Below, in pieces: positions 24,679 through 34,795 of a DNA stretch of 64,000 nt (position 1 is its first letter; every line of letters begins with the position of its first letter). The stretch comes from Subdoligranulum variabile (GTDB taxonomy: Bacteria > Bacillota > Clostridia > Oscillospirales > Ruminococcaceae), in the NCBI GenBank assembly GCA_004552305.1, contig SFOX01000007.1, forward strand, positions 8,611 through 72,610. Direction: 5' to 3'. The notes below the pieces were generated by a model, which saw only the letters and a program-made list of their open reading frames with translations, was not told the origin of the DNA and ran no database searches. The translations under genes were made by a program, and so were the position numbers.

Positions 24679-24708
24679 TTGCAGGAATCTCGCAAAATGT
24701 GATATAAT
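24679..24708 (+). promoter_or_regulatory. Promoter of the AraC gene next to GH31
   Basis: TTGCAG (24679-24684), 18-bp spacer, extended -10 TGA-TATAAT (24703-24708), 35 bases before the start codon. Confidence 0.75.
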
Positions 24709-24743
24709 CGCAGTAAGGAGATTTTTTAGGCGGAGGATCCTCT

Positions 24744-25652
24744 ATGCTTGTACAAAAAGTACCGCACTACGTTGATTCCGTTTTGACAAAAGAAAAGGCC
24801 GCCACCTTGCTGCAGGGCGGTGATGTGGAGGTAGCGTGGTATACCAACCAGTCCAACAGTCAATCCGTTGTACATTCGCACCCGTATTACGAGTTGATCT
24901 TGCCGGTTTCGGGCAGCAGTGTGCGGTATTCTGTCGGCGGCAGTGTCTACGATTTACATTTGGGCGAGTTGATCTTGTTCCCGGGCGAGGTGTTCCACTC
25001 CGGCAAGTTCAACATCACAGCCGACACGTCGGAGCGGCTGGTGGTGCAGATTTCCGCTGATATCTGGGAAAAAGCACTGGCGCAAAGCGGGCTGACCGAG
25101 CGTTTTTGGGGCAGCGAGCCGGTGATACTGGATGCAGATGCGGTGCTGCAATGGGATTTGCGCGGTTTGCTGCAGCGTATGGCGCTGGCTGCCGGGCTGG
25201 AGGCACCGCTGCGCCAAGCCGTTGAACAGTGCGAGGTCACCGAGCTGCTTTTGCTGTTCAGCCATATCATCCACAGGCGGCACACCGCGCCGCCGCCCTC
25301 CGCCACCAGCCTGCTGGTCGCAAAGGCGGTTGCCTACCTGCAAGCCAATTACACCGACCCGCAGCTGACCGTTGCGCAGCTTGCCAGATATACCTACACC
25401 AGCCGCGAGCATCTGTCCCGCGTATTTAAGGAATACACGCTGGAAAGCGTACACGGCTACCTGACCAACCTGCGTATGCAGCACTGCCGCAACGCCATTG
25501 CGGCGGGGTTCAGCGTCCTGGACGCCTGCACCGCCAGCGGATTTACGAACTACAGCAGCTTTTTAAAGAGCTTCCGCGCGCTGTACGGCATCACCCCCAG
25601 CGAGTACCGCGCCGCCCTGCGGCAAAATAAAGGCGCGGAAACGTCCGTTTAA
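24744..25652 (+). CDS. AraC-family transcriptional regulator
   Basis: 302 residues. N-terminal cupin sugar-sensing domain (about 25-110, with HSHPYYELILPVSG and LFPGEVFHSG). C-terminal double HTH (about 195-295, with LTVAQLARYTYTSREHLSRV and the closing ITPSEYRA). Start after GGAGGATCC. Divergent from the GH31 gene across 234 bp, so it probably controls that gene in response to its sugar. Terminates at a shared hairpin with the convergent aminotransferase gene. Confidence 0.93.
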   Translation: MLVQKVPHYVDSVLTKEKAATLLQGGDVEVAWYTNQSNSQSVVHSHPYYELILPVSGSSVRYSVGGSVYDLHLGELILFPGEVFHSGKFNITADTSERLVVQISADIWEKALAQSGLTERFWGSEPVILDADAVLQWDLRGLLQRMALAAGLEAPLRQAVEQCEVTELLLLFSHIIHRRHTAPPPSATSLLVAKAVAYLQANYTDPQLTVAQLARYTYTSREHLSRVFKEYTLESVHGYLTNLRMQHCRNAIAAGFSVLDACTASGFTNYSSFLKSFRALYGITPSEYRAALRQNKGAETSV

Positions 25653-25700
25653 AAGGCTTCCCCTGCCCGCTGCTTTGGCGCAGAACCTTTGTAAAACAAA

Positions 25701-25735
25701 ACATCCTGCGGCAAATCCACCGCAGGATGTTTGTG
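25701..25735. terminator. Bidirectional terminator between AraC and aminotransferase genes
   Basis: An 11-bp perfect stem, 25701-25711 with 25720-25730 (ACATCCTGCGG), with TTTGTGTTT after it on plus and TTTTGTTTT on minus. Confidence 0.88.
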
Positions 25736-25746
25736 TTTATAGAAAA

Positions 25747-26952
25747 TCAGGCGTTGAATACATACTTATCCAGCCGGGCAAAGGCTTCCTGCACACGGCT
25801 CAGCGGCAATGCCAGATTCATACGGATGGCGCACGGACCGTGGAACATCCGCCCGTCCTGCCATGCCACGCCGACATCCCAGCCGGCCTTCTGCACCTCG
25901 TCGATGGTTTTGCCGTGCTTTTCGCACCATTCGGTGCAATCCAAAAACAGCATATAGGTACCCTGCGGCTTGCTGACTGCAACGCCCTCGAAATGCTGCT
26001 GAATATAGTTGCACGCAAAGTTCACGTTGCCGGACAATACCTGCTTCAGCTCGTCCACCCATTCATAGCCCTCGGGGCTGTAGGCACCGATCAAGGCGTG
26101 CATGGACAGCACGTTCATATCGTTGTAATGCGGCTTGGAGCTTTTGGCAACAACGCGGTCACGCAGGTACTTATTATAAATAATGTGGTAGCTGCCCACA
26201 AGACCCGCCAAATTGAAGGTCTTGCTGGGCGCATAGACCGCCACGGTATGCTGCCGCGCCCAGTCAGAAACCGACTGGGTCGGAATATGCGTATGCCCGT
26301 TCAAAAGGATATCGGACCAGATCTCATCGGAAATCACAAGGCAGTCGTTTGCCCGGTAGACCTCCATCGCCTTTTCCAGTTCCCATCGTTCCCAGACGCG
26401 CCCGCAGGGGTTGTGCGGGCTGCAAAATACCGCCACATGGATATTTTCGGCTTTCAGCTTGGCGTCCATATCCTCGTAATCCATACGCCATACGCCGTTT
26501 TCATCCTTTTTCAGCGGGCTGTGAACGATTTTGTAGCCGTTGTTCCGGATGCTCATGGTAAAGCCGATGTAAGTGGGGCTGTGCAGCAGCACGCCGTCGC
26601 CGGGCGCGGCAAACGCGGTCAGTGCCGAGATCACGCCGCCCAGAACGCCGTTTTCGTAGCCGATATGCTCCTTGGTCAAGCCGGCCACGCCGTTGCGGGT
26701 TTCCTGCCACCGTATGATGGAGTCAAAATATTCGTCTGTCGGTTTAAAGTAGCCGAACGCCGGGTGCTTGGCTCTTTCGATGATGGCCTGCGGGATAGTG
26801 GGTACGGTGGGAAAATTCATATCCGCCACCCACATAGGGATGACGTCATAGCCGTCCTTGGGGCGGTCTGGGGCAAAGCCGGTTCCCAGACCGTCCACAG
26901 CGATGGCGTCCTTGCCGTGGCGATCCATAAGGGAGGTGAAATCGTACTTCAT
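25747..26952 (-). CDS. MalY/PatB-type PLP-dependent aminotransferase or C-S lyase
   Basis: 401 residues, fold-type I PLP enzyme. The family opening WVADMNFPTVP, HNPCGRVW (near 195), SDEIWSDI and the PLP-lysine motif APSKTFNLAG (near 255) match the MalY/PatB group, which splits cystathionine to homocysteine, pyruvate and ammonia. Start at ATG 26952 after GGAAA; upstream residues of the open frame look non-coding. Stands alone between terminators. Aminotransferase activity is an alternative. Confidence 0.9.
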   Translation of the reverse strand: MKYDFTSLMDRHGKDAIAVDGLGTGFAPDRPKDGYDVIPMWVADMNFPTVPTIPQAIIERAKHPAFGYFKPTDEYFDSIIRWQETRNGVAGLTKEHIGYENGVLGGVISALTAFAAPGDGVLLHSPTYIGFTMSIRNNGYKIVHSPLKKDENGVWRMDYEDMDAKLKAENIHVAVFCSPHNPCGRVWERWELEKAMEVYRANDCLVISDEIWSDILLNGHTHIPTQSVSDWARQHTVAVYAPSKTFNLAGLVGSYHIIYNKYLRDRVVAKSSKPHYNDMNVLSMHALIGAYSPEGYEWVDELKQVLSGNVNFACNYIQQHFEGVAVSKPQGTYMLFLDCTEWCEKHGKTIDEVQKAGWDVGVAWQDGRMFHGPCAIRMNLALPLSRVQEAFARLDKYVFNA

Positions 26953-27100
26953 ACTAAAGTTTCCTTTCCGCTTCTGCAAAGTTTTTGCCTTTATTATCAA
27001 GTATAACACTCCCAGCAGGTTTCGTAAACAAACCCCGATGCGCGCCTGTTTTTTCGCCTTTTCGCTACAAAAGCACAAGGTACTTTTGGGCAACTTGCGC

Positions 27101-27138
27101 AAAGAAGGCACCGCCAAACGGCAGTGCCTTCTTTGTCT
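27101..27138 (-). terminator. Terminator after glycogen phosphorylase
   Basis: Stem 27101-27115 with 27120-27134 (AAAGAAGGCA/TGCCTTCTTT, one mismatch). The T-run on the minus strand is short (CTTCTTTG); the plus strand is more T-rich. Confidence 0.6.
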
Positions 27139-27169
27139 TTTATTCTAAATCCCACACGGCTCTATACCG

Positions 27170-29431
27170 TTATTTCCCCAAATGCCAGATGTCGCGATCG
27201 TACTCCGCAATGGTGCGGTCGCTGGAGAAGAACCCTGCCTTGGCAATGTTGACAAGGCACTTGCGGCGCCAGCCCATCGGGTCACAGGCATAGTCGCTGA
27301 GGGCTTGTCCCTTGCGCACCACATAGGCGTTGAAGTCCGGCAGCGTCTGGAACCAATCCTTGTGGATCAGCTCGTTTTGCAGGCGCTGCAGGTTTTCCTG
27401 CCGCCCGGCTACCAGCATCTGCGGACCGGTCAAAAAGTCCACGGCGCGGCGGATGTTGGGGTCGCCCTCATACCACTGCGCGGCAACGTAGTCCCCTGCA
27501 TCGTAGCGGTGGATGACCTGATCGGAGGTCTGCCCGAAGATATACAGATTCTCCTGCCCGACCTGCTGGCTGATCTCCACATTGGCGCCGTCCATCGTGC
27601 CGAGGGTCAGCGCACCGTTGAGCATAAACTTCATATTGCCGGTGCCGGATGCTTCCTTGGAGGCAAGGCTGATCTGCTCGGACAAATCGCAGGCGGGGAT
27701 CAATTTTTCTGCCGCTGTAACGTTGTAATTTTCCACAAAGACAACCTGCAGCCACGGGGACACCTCGGGATCCTGTGCAATGACCTTGGAGAAAGTGAGC
27801 AGCGCGTGGATGATATCCTTGGCGATGGTGTACGCGGGTGCCGCCTTGGCGCCGAAGATGCTGACCAGCGGCACGGCGGGCAGATGCCCTGCCTTGATTT
27901 CGTAATACTGGTGGATGAGGTACAACAGGTTCAGCTGCTGGCGCTTGTACTCGTGCAGGCGCTTGGACTGGATGTCAAATACCGCCTGCGTATTGACCTT
28001 GACGTTCTGGGTGTGCAGCAGCCAATCGGCCAGTGCCTGCTTGTTCGCGGATTTGACGGCGGTCAACTCGTTCAGAACGCTCTCATCCTCGGCAAATGTC
28101 AGCAGCTTTTCCAGCTCGGCGGCATCCTTGCGGAAGCCAGAGCCGATGTGCTTTTCCAGCACCTCAGTCAGGCGGGGGTCGCATTCCAGCAGCCAGCGGC
28201 GGAAGGTGATGCCGTTGGTCTTGTTGTTAAACTTTTCCGGGTACAGCTGGTAGAAACCGTGCAGCTCGGAGTTTTTCAAAATTTCGGTGTGCAGCGCCGC
28301 CACGCCGTTGGTGGAATGGGTAAAGTGGATATCCATATGCGCCATATGGACGCGGTCGTCCTTGTCGATGATGGCAAGGCTTTCGTCCTCGGTGCGGGTG
28401 CGTGCCAGCTCGTCCAGCTTTTCGATGATGGGCATCAGCTGCGGCACCACAGTGTCCAGATAGGCGCGCGGCCACTTTTCCAGCGCTTCTGCCAGAATGG
28501 TGTGGTTGGTGTAGGCGCAGGTCTTGGTGACGATCTCGACAGCCTCATCAAATTCGATGCCCTTTTCGCCCAGCAGACGAATCAATTCCGGAATGACCAT
28601 ACTGGGGTGGGTGTCGTTGATTTGAATGGCGGCGTAATCCGCCAAGTCGTGGTAGTTGCAGCCGCGGGCGGCGCACTCTGCCAAAATCAACTGCGCACCG
28701 GCAGAAACCATCAGATACTGCTGGTACACGCGCAGCTGACGCCCTGCCTCGTCGGAATCATCGGGGTACAGGAACAGCGTCAGGTTTTTGTCGATGACGG
28801 TCTTGTCAAAGGAAATGCCGTCCTTCACAATGCTCTCGTCAATGGTGTCCAGATCAAACAGGTTCAGCGTGTTGGTGCGTGCGCCGTAGCCGGTGACTGC
28901 CAGTTTGTACAGGCGGGCGTTGTAGGTCTTGCCTGCCAGCTCCACCGGGTAGGTGATGTCGGTTTTCTCAGCCCAGCTGTGGGCAGTAAGCCACGGGTCG
29001 GGCTTTTCGTTCTGCACGCCGTTTTCAAAGCTCTGGCGGAACAGACCAAAGTGGTAGCGCAGCCCCACGCCGTCGCCCGGCAGACCGAGCGTTGCCAGCG
29101 AATCCAGAAAGCAGGCGGCCAGACGTCCCAGACCGCCGTTGCCTAAGGAAGGCTCCGGCTCGACTTCCTCAATGTCAGACAGGCTCTTGCCGGCGGCTTC
29201 CAGCGCGGCGCGGGCGTCATCGTACAGCCCCAGATTGATGAGGTTGTTGGACAGCAGCTTGCCGATCAAAAATTCGGCGCTGATGTAGTACAGCTTGCGT
29301 CCCGTAACAGGCTGCACCTTGCCCGCGCCTTTTTCGCGCACAAGCTCCAGCAGCGCCAGATACAGTTCTTGGTTTGTGCAGTCAGCCAGCGGCTTGCCGG
29401 TGTATCCTTGCAGCAGTTCGGTAAAGTTCAT
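27170..29431 (-). CDS. glgP: Glycogen/maltodextrin phosphorylase
   Basis: 753 residues, GT35. Releases glucose-1-phosphate from alpha-1,4-glucan ends. Clear motifs: [19 protein letters not shown] (near 100), KRLHEYKRQ (near 490) and the PLP-binding block [15 protein letters not shown] (near 595). Slightly shorter at the N-terminus than the ~800-residue enzymes, as in several Clostridia. Start ATG 29431 after AGGAGG. No glg synthesis genes nearby; divergent from an AraC regulator. Confidence 0.97.
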   Translation of the reverse strand: MNFTELLQGYTGKPLADCTNQELYLALLELVREKGAGKVQPVTGRKLYYISAEFLIGKLLSNNLINLGLYDDARAALEAAGKSLSDIEEVEPEPSLGNGGLGRLAACFLDSLATLGLPGDGVGLRYHFGLFRQSFENGVQNEKPDPWLTAHSWAEKTDITYPVELAGKTYNARLYKLAVTGYGARTNTLNLFDLDTIDESIVKDGISFDKTVIDKNLTLFLYPDDSDEAGRQLRVYQQYLMVSAGAQLILAECAARGCNYHDLADYAAIQINDTHPSMVIPELIRLLGEKGIEFDEAVEIVTKTCAYTNHTILAEALEKWPRAYLDTVVPQLMPIIEKLDELARTRTEDESLAIIDKDDRVHMAHMDIHFTHSTNGVAALHTEILKNSELHGFYQLYPEKFNNKTNGITFRRWLLECDPRLTEVLEKHIGSGFRKDAAELEKLLTFAEDESVLNELTAVKSANKQALADWLLHTQNVKVNTQAVFDIQSKRLHEYKRQQLNLLYLIHQYYEIKAGHLPAVPLVSIFGAKAAPAYTIAKDIIHALLTFSKVIAQDPEVSPWLQVVFVENYNVTAAEKLIPACDLSEQISLASKEASGTGNMKFMLNGALTLGTMDGANVEISQQVGQENLYIFGQTSDQVIHRYDAGDYVAAQWYEGDPNIRRAVDFLTGPQMLVAGRQENLQRLQNELIHKDWFQTLPDFNAYVVRKGQALSDYACDPMGWRRKCLVNIAKAGFFSSDRTIAEYDRDIWHLGK

Positions 29432-29508
29432 AAAAAGTCCTCCTTTACTGTTACGACCGGATGTCCCATCCATTACCTAATGGTATACCACACAAAAAGA
29501 GAAAAAAC

Positions 29509-29538
29509 TTGCGCATTTCCTGCAAAATATGGTACAAT
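29509..29538 (+). promoter_or_regulatory. Promoter of the second AraC gene
   Basis: TTGCGC (29509-29514), 18-bp spacer, extended -10 TGG-TACAAT (29533-29538). A perfect 10-bp palindrome TGGTATACCA lies upstream at 29480-29489, between the divergent glgP and AraC genes, a possible operator. Confidence 0.65.
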
Positions 29539-29571
29539 ACTATCATTCAGAGGCAATGGAGGGACGAAAGT

Positions 29572-30426
29572 ATGAAAAACCAGTCTGCCTTGCAGGAAAC
29601 CAAGCACCACGGCGCGGTGCGGTTTCCGTTCAATATTTATCCCTGCACCATACCGGGGGATTTCCGGCAGGTGGCGGTCCACTGGCAGGACAGCATGGAG
29701 CTGATTTACATAAAGCGCGGCACGGGGCTTGTGCAGACCGGGGCGCAGGTGTACCCGGCGCAGAGCGGGGATATTTTTGTGCTGACACCGGGCGCGCTGC
29801 ACGCCATACGCCAAGCGGAAAACTGCACCATGGAGTATGAGAACATTATTTTTGATTTGGAGCTTTTGGGCGGTGCGGAGGATCTTTGCGCGGAAAAATA
29901 CCTGCTGCCGCTGCAAAGCGGACGCCTTGCCCTGCCGGAGCGCCTATGCCCTGCTGACGCGGGCTATACCGAGGCGACCGCCTGCCTGCAGGAGGCAGAG
30001 GATGCCAACCGCAGCCGCCGCCCCGGCTATGAGCTGCGCATTAAGGGCGCACTGCTGCGGTTTTTGGCACTGCTGATCGCACAGGGAAAGACCCTGCCCC
30101 CCGCCGAAACCGCAGGAACTCAGCGGCTGAAAACCGTATTACAGTGGCTTTCGGCGCATTACAATGAGCCGCTTTGCATCGCGGATGCCGCCGCGCTTTG
30201 CCAATGCAGCCCCAGCCACTTTATGCGGTGGTTCCGGCAGATGACCGGGCAGAGCTTTATTACCTTTTTAAAGGAATACCGCCTGAACGCCGCCGCCGAA
30301 GCACTACACGCCACCGACGATACCGTCTTGAATATTGCCGGGCAGTGCGGGTTTGAGAATCTTTCGTATTTCAACCGCGCGTTCAAGGCGCATTTTGGCA
30401 TGACCCCGCGGGAATACCGGCGATAA
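29572..30426 (+). CDS. AraC-family transcriptional regulator
   Basis: 284 residues. Cupin domain (about 15-100, with YIKRGTGLVQTG and VLTPGALHAI) and C-terminal AraC HTH pair (about 185-284, with CIADAAALCQCSPSHFMRWF and MTPREYRR). Start after GGAGGG. Divergent from glgP across 140 bp and 46 bp ahead of a metallo-beta-lactamase-fold gene, so it may regulate either. Confidence 0.92.
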   Translation: MKNQSALQETKHHGAVRFPFNIYPCTIPGDFRQVAVHWQDSMELIYIKRGTGLVQTGAQVYPAQSGDIFVLTPGALHAIRQAENCTMEYENIIFDLELLGGAEDLCAEKYLLPLQSGRLALPERLCPADAGYTEATACLQEAEDANRSRRPGYELRIKGALLRFLALLIAQGKTLPPAETAGTQRLKTVLQWLSAHYNEPLCIADAAALCQCSPSHFMRWFRQMTGQSFITFLKEYRLNAAAEALHATDDTVLNIAGQCGFENLSYFNRAFKAHFGMTPREYRR

Positions 30427-30472
30427 CCTTGTAATAGGTCTGTAAAAAATCGTAAGGGTGGTGAATCCTTTT

Positions 30473-31237
30473 ATGAATACATGGTTTACCGTGGAGCAGG
30501 TGGATTCGCAGACATTTGCCATCAGCGAATACAAGCATTGGGAGGAAACGCACTGCTACCTGCTAAGCGGGCAGGAAAAAGCCGTTCTGATAGACACCGG
30601 GCTGGGCATTTCCGATATAAAAAGTATTGTGGATCGTTTGACGTCGCTGCCGGTTGAGGTGATTACAACACACGCGCATTGGGATCACATCGGCGGACAC
30701 AGGCACTTTGATTCTATCGCCGTTCACGAGGCTGAAAAGCAGTGGCTATCCGATGGGTTCCCGCTACCGCTGCCTGTTGTCAAGAAAAATTTGACAAGAC
30801 TCCCCTGTGATTTCCCGCCGGAGTTTTCCTTGGATGCGTATCGGGTCTTTCAGGGGATGCCGCAAAGAATTCTGCATGGCGGTGACCGCTTGGATTTGGG
30901 CGGGCGGGAAATCGAGGTCATGCATACGCCGGGACACTCCCCCGGACATTGCTGCTTTTACGAACCGGAGCGAAAGTATCTGTATTCCGGGGATTTGGTG
31001 TATAAGGGCTGCCTGGACGCCTTTTATCCCACCACCGACCCACAGCAATTCTATCAGTCCGTACAGAAAATATGCAGATATAAAATCCATAGAATCCTGC
31101 CCGGACACCATCAGTTGGATATCCCTGTTTCGCTGGCGGCAGATATCGAAGCCGGATTTTCACAGCTGGAGCAAAGCGGGAAACTTCAGCAGGGAAACGG
31201 CATTTTCTCGTTTGGGAATTTTCAAATTCACATATAA
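30473..31237 (+). CDS. Metallo-beta-lactamase-fold hydrolase
   Basis: 254 residues. Zinc motif THAHWDHIGGH (HxHxDH, near 66-71), a later HTPGHSPGHCC (near 150) and a GDLVY metal ligand. Typical of glyoxalase II-like and other small MBL hydrolases. Start at ATG 30473 after GGGTGGTG; GTG 30458 is an alternative. Substrate unknown. Confidence 0.9.
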   Translation: MNTWFTVEQVDSQTFAISEYKHWEETHCYLLSGQEKAVLIDTGLGISDIKSIVDRLTSLPVEVITTHAHWDHIGGHRHFDSIAVHEAEKQWLSDGFPLPLPVVKKNLTRLPCDFPPEFSLDAYRVFQGMPQRILHGGDRLDLGGREIEVMHTPGHSPGHCCFYEPERKYLYSGDLVYKGCLDAFYPTTDPQQFYQSVQKICRYKIHRILPGHHQLDIPVSLAADIEAGFSQLEQSGKLQQGNGIFSFGNFQIHI

Positions 31238-31335
31238 CGAATGGGTATTGGGAGGAGCGCATATCGTCCGAAAAGACGGGGCATGACCTACTCCAGGTAA
31301 GATAAATCTTTTTCGACCTCGGAAAGGAGCGTACC

Positions 31336-31674
31336 ATGAAAAAACTTGTTCCTTGGCTGTTTGCCTCTGCCGCCGTTATGCTGATGCTGCCCGCACTGGC
31401 AGTCCGTTTAGTAAATGCGGATGGCGGGATGGCAGTATGCCTTGCTTTGTTTTTTATCGTAGACCCGCTGTTTTCTGTTTGCATCGGGGTGTATGCCGGG
31501 CGGGATATACAAAGGCTTTGGTGCTTGCCGATTTTTCCGACGGTATTCTTTTTGCTCGGTGCCTGGTTGTTTTTGGATGCGGGCGAAACGGCATTTCTTT
31601 TCTATGCAGCGGTCTATGCCCTGCTGGGATATGCCGCCATGCTGATTTCTCGGTTTATACGAAAAAATCAATAA
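31336..31674 (+). CDS. Small membrane protein
   Basis: 112 residues, four hydrophobic segments (for example LFASAAVMLMLPALAV and IFPTVFFLLGAWLFLD). Start after AAAGGAGCG. No recognised family or catalytic motif; may be co-transcribed with the MBL gene 98 bp upstream. Confidence 0.75.
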   Translation: MKKLVPWLFASAAVMLMLPALAVRLVNADGGMAVCLALFFIVDPLFSVCIGVYAGRDIQRLWCLPIFPTVFFLLGAWLFLDAGETAFLFYAAVYALLGYAAMLISRFIRKNQ

Positions 31675-31692
31675 CAAATTTTGTTCTAAAAA

Positions 31693-31726
31693 AGAAGTCC
31701 CTGCAGGAATTCCTGCAGGGACTTCT
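31693..31726. terminator. Bidirectional terminator
   Basis: A 34-base perfect palindrome (31693-31726, AGAAGTCCCTGCAGG arms) with T-rich flanks on both strands, between convergent genes. Confidence 0.85.
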
Positions 31727-31731
31727 GTGTA

Positions 31732-32277
31732 TTAGTTTTTGCTTTCCGGGAAGATGATTTTATTGACAAAGAAGAAAATCACCATCGAGATACCGCCGTT
31801 CAGCACCGTTGTGCCGATGTTGTAGATAAAGTCCGGTACCAGCAGCCCCGCCACGGCGACCCACACACAGTTGATGGAGTTGACGATGCAGGTGATGATG
31901 CAGAACGCCAGCACATACCATGCAATCTGCTTGCCCAGATTGCCCTTGCTGCGGAACACAAAATTGCGCTGGATCGGGAAATTGATGCACTCGCCGATGA
32001 CCATGGCAATCATATACGCGCAGAAGTACGGCAAGCCGCCGTGGGCGGCATCGTAGCCGAGGATATTCCACTTGAATGTTTCCCCAAACAAGGTCACATC
32101 CACGCCCGGCCAGCCGAAATCCACGACCGGCAGCCCGCTGAACGCCTTGGGCAAAAATTGCAGCAGCAGGTATTTGAACACGGTGATCAGGTTCGACACG
32201 ATGACGAAAAGTCCGCCCTCGCGCACCCACTTGGCGGCGGCGGGGTGCTTTCTCGCAAAGGTATTCCAAAACTGCAT
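31732..32277 (-). CDS. GtrA-like membrane protein
   Basis: 181 residues, four hydrophobic helices, and the motif NFPIQRNFVF, typical of GtrA proteins implicated in moving undecaprenyl-linked sugars or in cell-wall glycosylation. Starts 13 bp after the GH3 stop, so it is the last gene of a GH3-GH3-GtrA unit. Pairing with glycosidases is odd for a flippase-like protein. Confidence 0.8.
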   Translation of the reverse strand: MQFWNTFARKHPAAAKWVREGGLFVIVSNLITVFKYLLLQFLPKAFSGLPVVDFGWPGVDVTLFGETFKWNILGYDAAHGGLPYFCAYMIAMVIGECINFPIQRNFVFRSKGNLGKQIAWYVLAFCIITCIVNSINCVWVAVAGLLVPDFIYNIGTTVLNGGISMVIFFFVNKIIFPESKN

Positions 32278-32290
32278 AAGGAATCTCCCC

Positions 32291-34705
32291 TCAAGCCCCG
32301 CGCAGACGGCGTTCCATCTGTGCGTTCAGAACTTGATTTTTGACGGCTTCATAGATGATCCGCACCAAGCCAATGATCCAAAAGCCCTGCAATTCCATAA
32401 CAAGACCGTCCACCATACCCATACTGATGGCACCACCCGTCATTTTGGCAAGGGCGCGCAGCGGCATGTTGTACTGGAACAGGATGTTCAGATCCGGCTT
32501 GCCCTTTTTGTAACTGGCGTTCAGCAGGGCGGTCAGCACCGCCCAAATCAGCCAGCCCAGCGGGCTGCGGCTGTGGTTCAGCTCACCCAGCGTCATATTA
32601 CGGTCAATTTTGATTGTATCCTGCGGGATGGCGTGTCCCAGCAGGGTTTCCCATTCAGCGTCGGGTACGTTCTGCACACTGCCGGTTCTGTAGTGCGGCA
32701 GTGTTTTGCCCGCATAGGGGTCAGGGGCATCGGTACCGGCGATTTCCACGGCGGCAGTCAGGCGGATATCGGCGCAGGACGCACCGACACGCAGTTCATA
32801 CTGCCCGCCCTCGATTTCCCAGCGGTCGGTCTGGGTGTTCCAGTAGCGGAACGCCTTGTCGTCCAGCGGAATGACCACCGTCCGGCTTTCGCCCGGGCGC
32901 AGCGGAACCTTGGCAAAGCCCTTTAATTCCTGCGCGGGGCGGAAAATTTTTGCATCCGGCTTGGCAACGTACAGCTGCACAATCTCCGCACCGGCACGGT
33001 CACCGGTATTGGTCACCGTCAGGGTCACGCCGTCGGCGGATGCCTTCAGGTCGGAATAGGCAAAGCTCGTGTAGCTCAGCCCGTGACCGAACGGGAACGC
33101 CACCGGCACACCGGCGGTTTGGTAGTAGCGGTAGCCGACATACAGCCCCTCGCGGTACTGCACGGTGCGCCCTGCCCCGGCAAAGTTATCCTTGGCGGGG
33201 GTGTCCTCATAGCAGTTCGCCCAGGTTTCCGCCAGCTTGCCGCAGGGGTTCAGCTTGCCGGTCAGCACATCCAGCACTGCCCCGGCACCCGCCTGCCCGC
33301 CCAAGGCACCGTACACAACAGCACGGCAATGGGTCAGCCACGGAGTTTCCAGCGAGGAACCGGCGTTCAGCACCACCACGGTGTTGGGGTTCGCTTGCTG
33401 CACGGCTTTGAGCAGGGCAATCTGGTTGTCTGCCAGCTTCATATCGGTGCGGTCAAGCCCTTCGCTTTCCTTGATCTCATCCAGCCCCAAGAACAGCACG
33501 GCAACGTCCGCCTGCTTGGCGAGCGCGACAGCCTCTGCCTCTTTGGCGGCGTCTGCCATGCCGCGGCGGTCAAAGCCGGGGGCAAAGCCCAGCACCTGCA
33601 AACCGCTTTGGGCAAGGTTTTCCAGCACGGTATCGACCTTGAGGGAGTTCACGGCGCTGGAACCTGCGCCCTGATAGCGCGGGGTTTCGGCAAAATCGCC
33701 GAGAATGGCAACCTTGGTATCGGCAGCCAGCGGCAGGATGCCGTCGTTTTGCAGCAGCACCGTGCTTTCGGCAGCGGCGCGGCGTGCCAGCGCGTGGTGG
33801 GCATCGGCGTCAAAGCTGCGGCTGTGCTTTTGCACGGCAGCACTTGTATCGAGTACCAGCGTCAGCAGTTCATCCAAGCGGGCGTCCACGTCAGCCTCGG
33901 TGATTTTGCCGCTTTGCACGGCTGCCAGCAGCTCACGCACGGCATCGCCGCCCGGGGCGGGCATTTCCAGCGTGGAGCCGTTCTTTACGCCCAGCGCGTG
34001 ATCGTTGGAGCCGCCCCAGTCGGTCACGACAGCCCCGGTGAAGCCCCAATCCCCGCGCAGGATTTCCTGCAAAAGGTGGGCGTTTTCGTTGGCGTAGGTG
34101 CCGTTGACCAGATTGTAGCTGGACATAATGGTTTTGGGTGCGCTTTCCTTGACCACGATTTCAAACCCGGTCAGGTACAGCTCGCGCAGGGTGCGCTCGT
34201 CCAGCACGGAGTCGGACGCCATACGGCGCAGCTCCTGGCTGTTGGCGGCAAAGTGCTTGGGGCAGGCGGCGATACCCTCGCTCTGGATGCCCCGCACATA
34301 GGCGGCTGCCATCTTGCCCGAAAGATACGGATCTTCAGAAAAATACTCAAAGTTGCGTCCGCACAAGGGGCTGCGCTTGGTGTTCAGACCCGGTCCCAGC
34401 AGCACGGAAACCTCCTGCGCGGCGGCTTCCTCGCCCATGGCGCGCCCAATCTCCTCGCCCAAGGCGGGATCCCAACTGCACGCCACGGTGGCGGCAGTGG
34501 GAAAGCAGGTGGCGGGAACACTGGGGTTTAACCCCAGATGATCCGCCGCCCCGGCTTGCTTGCGCACGCCGTTGGGACCATCCGACAGGGTGATGGCAGG
34601 TACGCCCGCCTTTTGGTAACCGCGGGTGGTAAAGGTACCCGCGCCCGAAAGCAGCGCGCATTTTTGTTCCAGATTCAGTTTTGCGATGATTTCAGCGTTT
34701 TTCAA
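32291..34705 (-). CDS. GH3 beta-glucosidase family enzyme, cytoplasmic
   Basis: 804 residues in the standard order: (beta/alpha)8 domain with LSDGPNGVR (near 35), GRNFEYFSEDP (near 115), KHFAANSQE and the nucleophile region VVTDWGGSND (near 230); then the alpha/beta sandwich domain and a fibronectin-III-like domain (SRTVVIPLDDKAF). About 120 extra C-terminal residues follow the normal end. Start is a TTG at 34705, 9 bases after AAGGAG; no other codon fits. No signal peptide, so it acts on imported beta-glycosides. Confidence 0.92.
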   Translation of the reverse strand: MKNAEIIAKLNLEQKCALLSGAGTFTTRGYQKAGVPAITLSDGPNGVRKQAGAADHLGLNPSVPATCFPTAATVACSWDPALGEEIGRAMGEEAAAQEVSVLLGPGLNTKRSPLCGRNFEYFSEDPYLSGKMAAAYVRGIQSEGIAACPKHFAANSQELRRMASDSVLDERTLRELYLTGFEIVVKESAPKTIMSSYNLVNGTYANENAHLLQEILRGDWGFTGAVVTDWGGSNDHALGVKNGSTLEMPAPGGDAVRELLAAVQSGKITEADVDARLDELLTLVLDTSAAVQKHSRSFDADAHHALARRAAAESTVLLQNDGILPLAADTKVAILGDFAETPRYQGAGSSAVNSLKVDTVLENLAQSGLQVLGFAPGFDRRGMADAAKEAEAVALAKQADVAVLFLGLDEIKESEGLDRTDMKLADNQIALLKAVQQANPNTVVVLNAGSSLETPWLTHCRAVVYGALGGQAGAGAVLDVLTGKLNPCGKLAETWANCYEDTPAKDNFAGAGRTVQYREGLYVGYRYYQTAGVPVAFPFGHGLSYTSFAYSDLKASADGVTLTVTNTGDRAGAEIVQLYVAKPDAKIFRPAQELKGFAKVPLRPGESRTVVIPLDDKAFRYWNTQTDRWEIEGGQYELRVGASCADIRLTAAVEIAGTDAPDPYAGKTLPHYRTGSVQNVPDAEWETLLGHAIPQDTIKIDRNMTLGELNHSRSPLGWLIWAVLTALLNASYKKGKPDLNILFQYNMPLRALAKMTGGAISMGMVDGLVMELQGFWIIGLVRIIYEAVKNQVLNAQMERRLRGA

Positions 34706-34795
34706 GGGGACGCACTCCTTTTTTAATAAGGTAATACCGCGCAATTTCAAGTCACGGTCATGCGCTTGCATTGCGCGGCATTGCGGGGGGTATTC

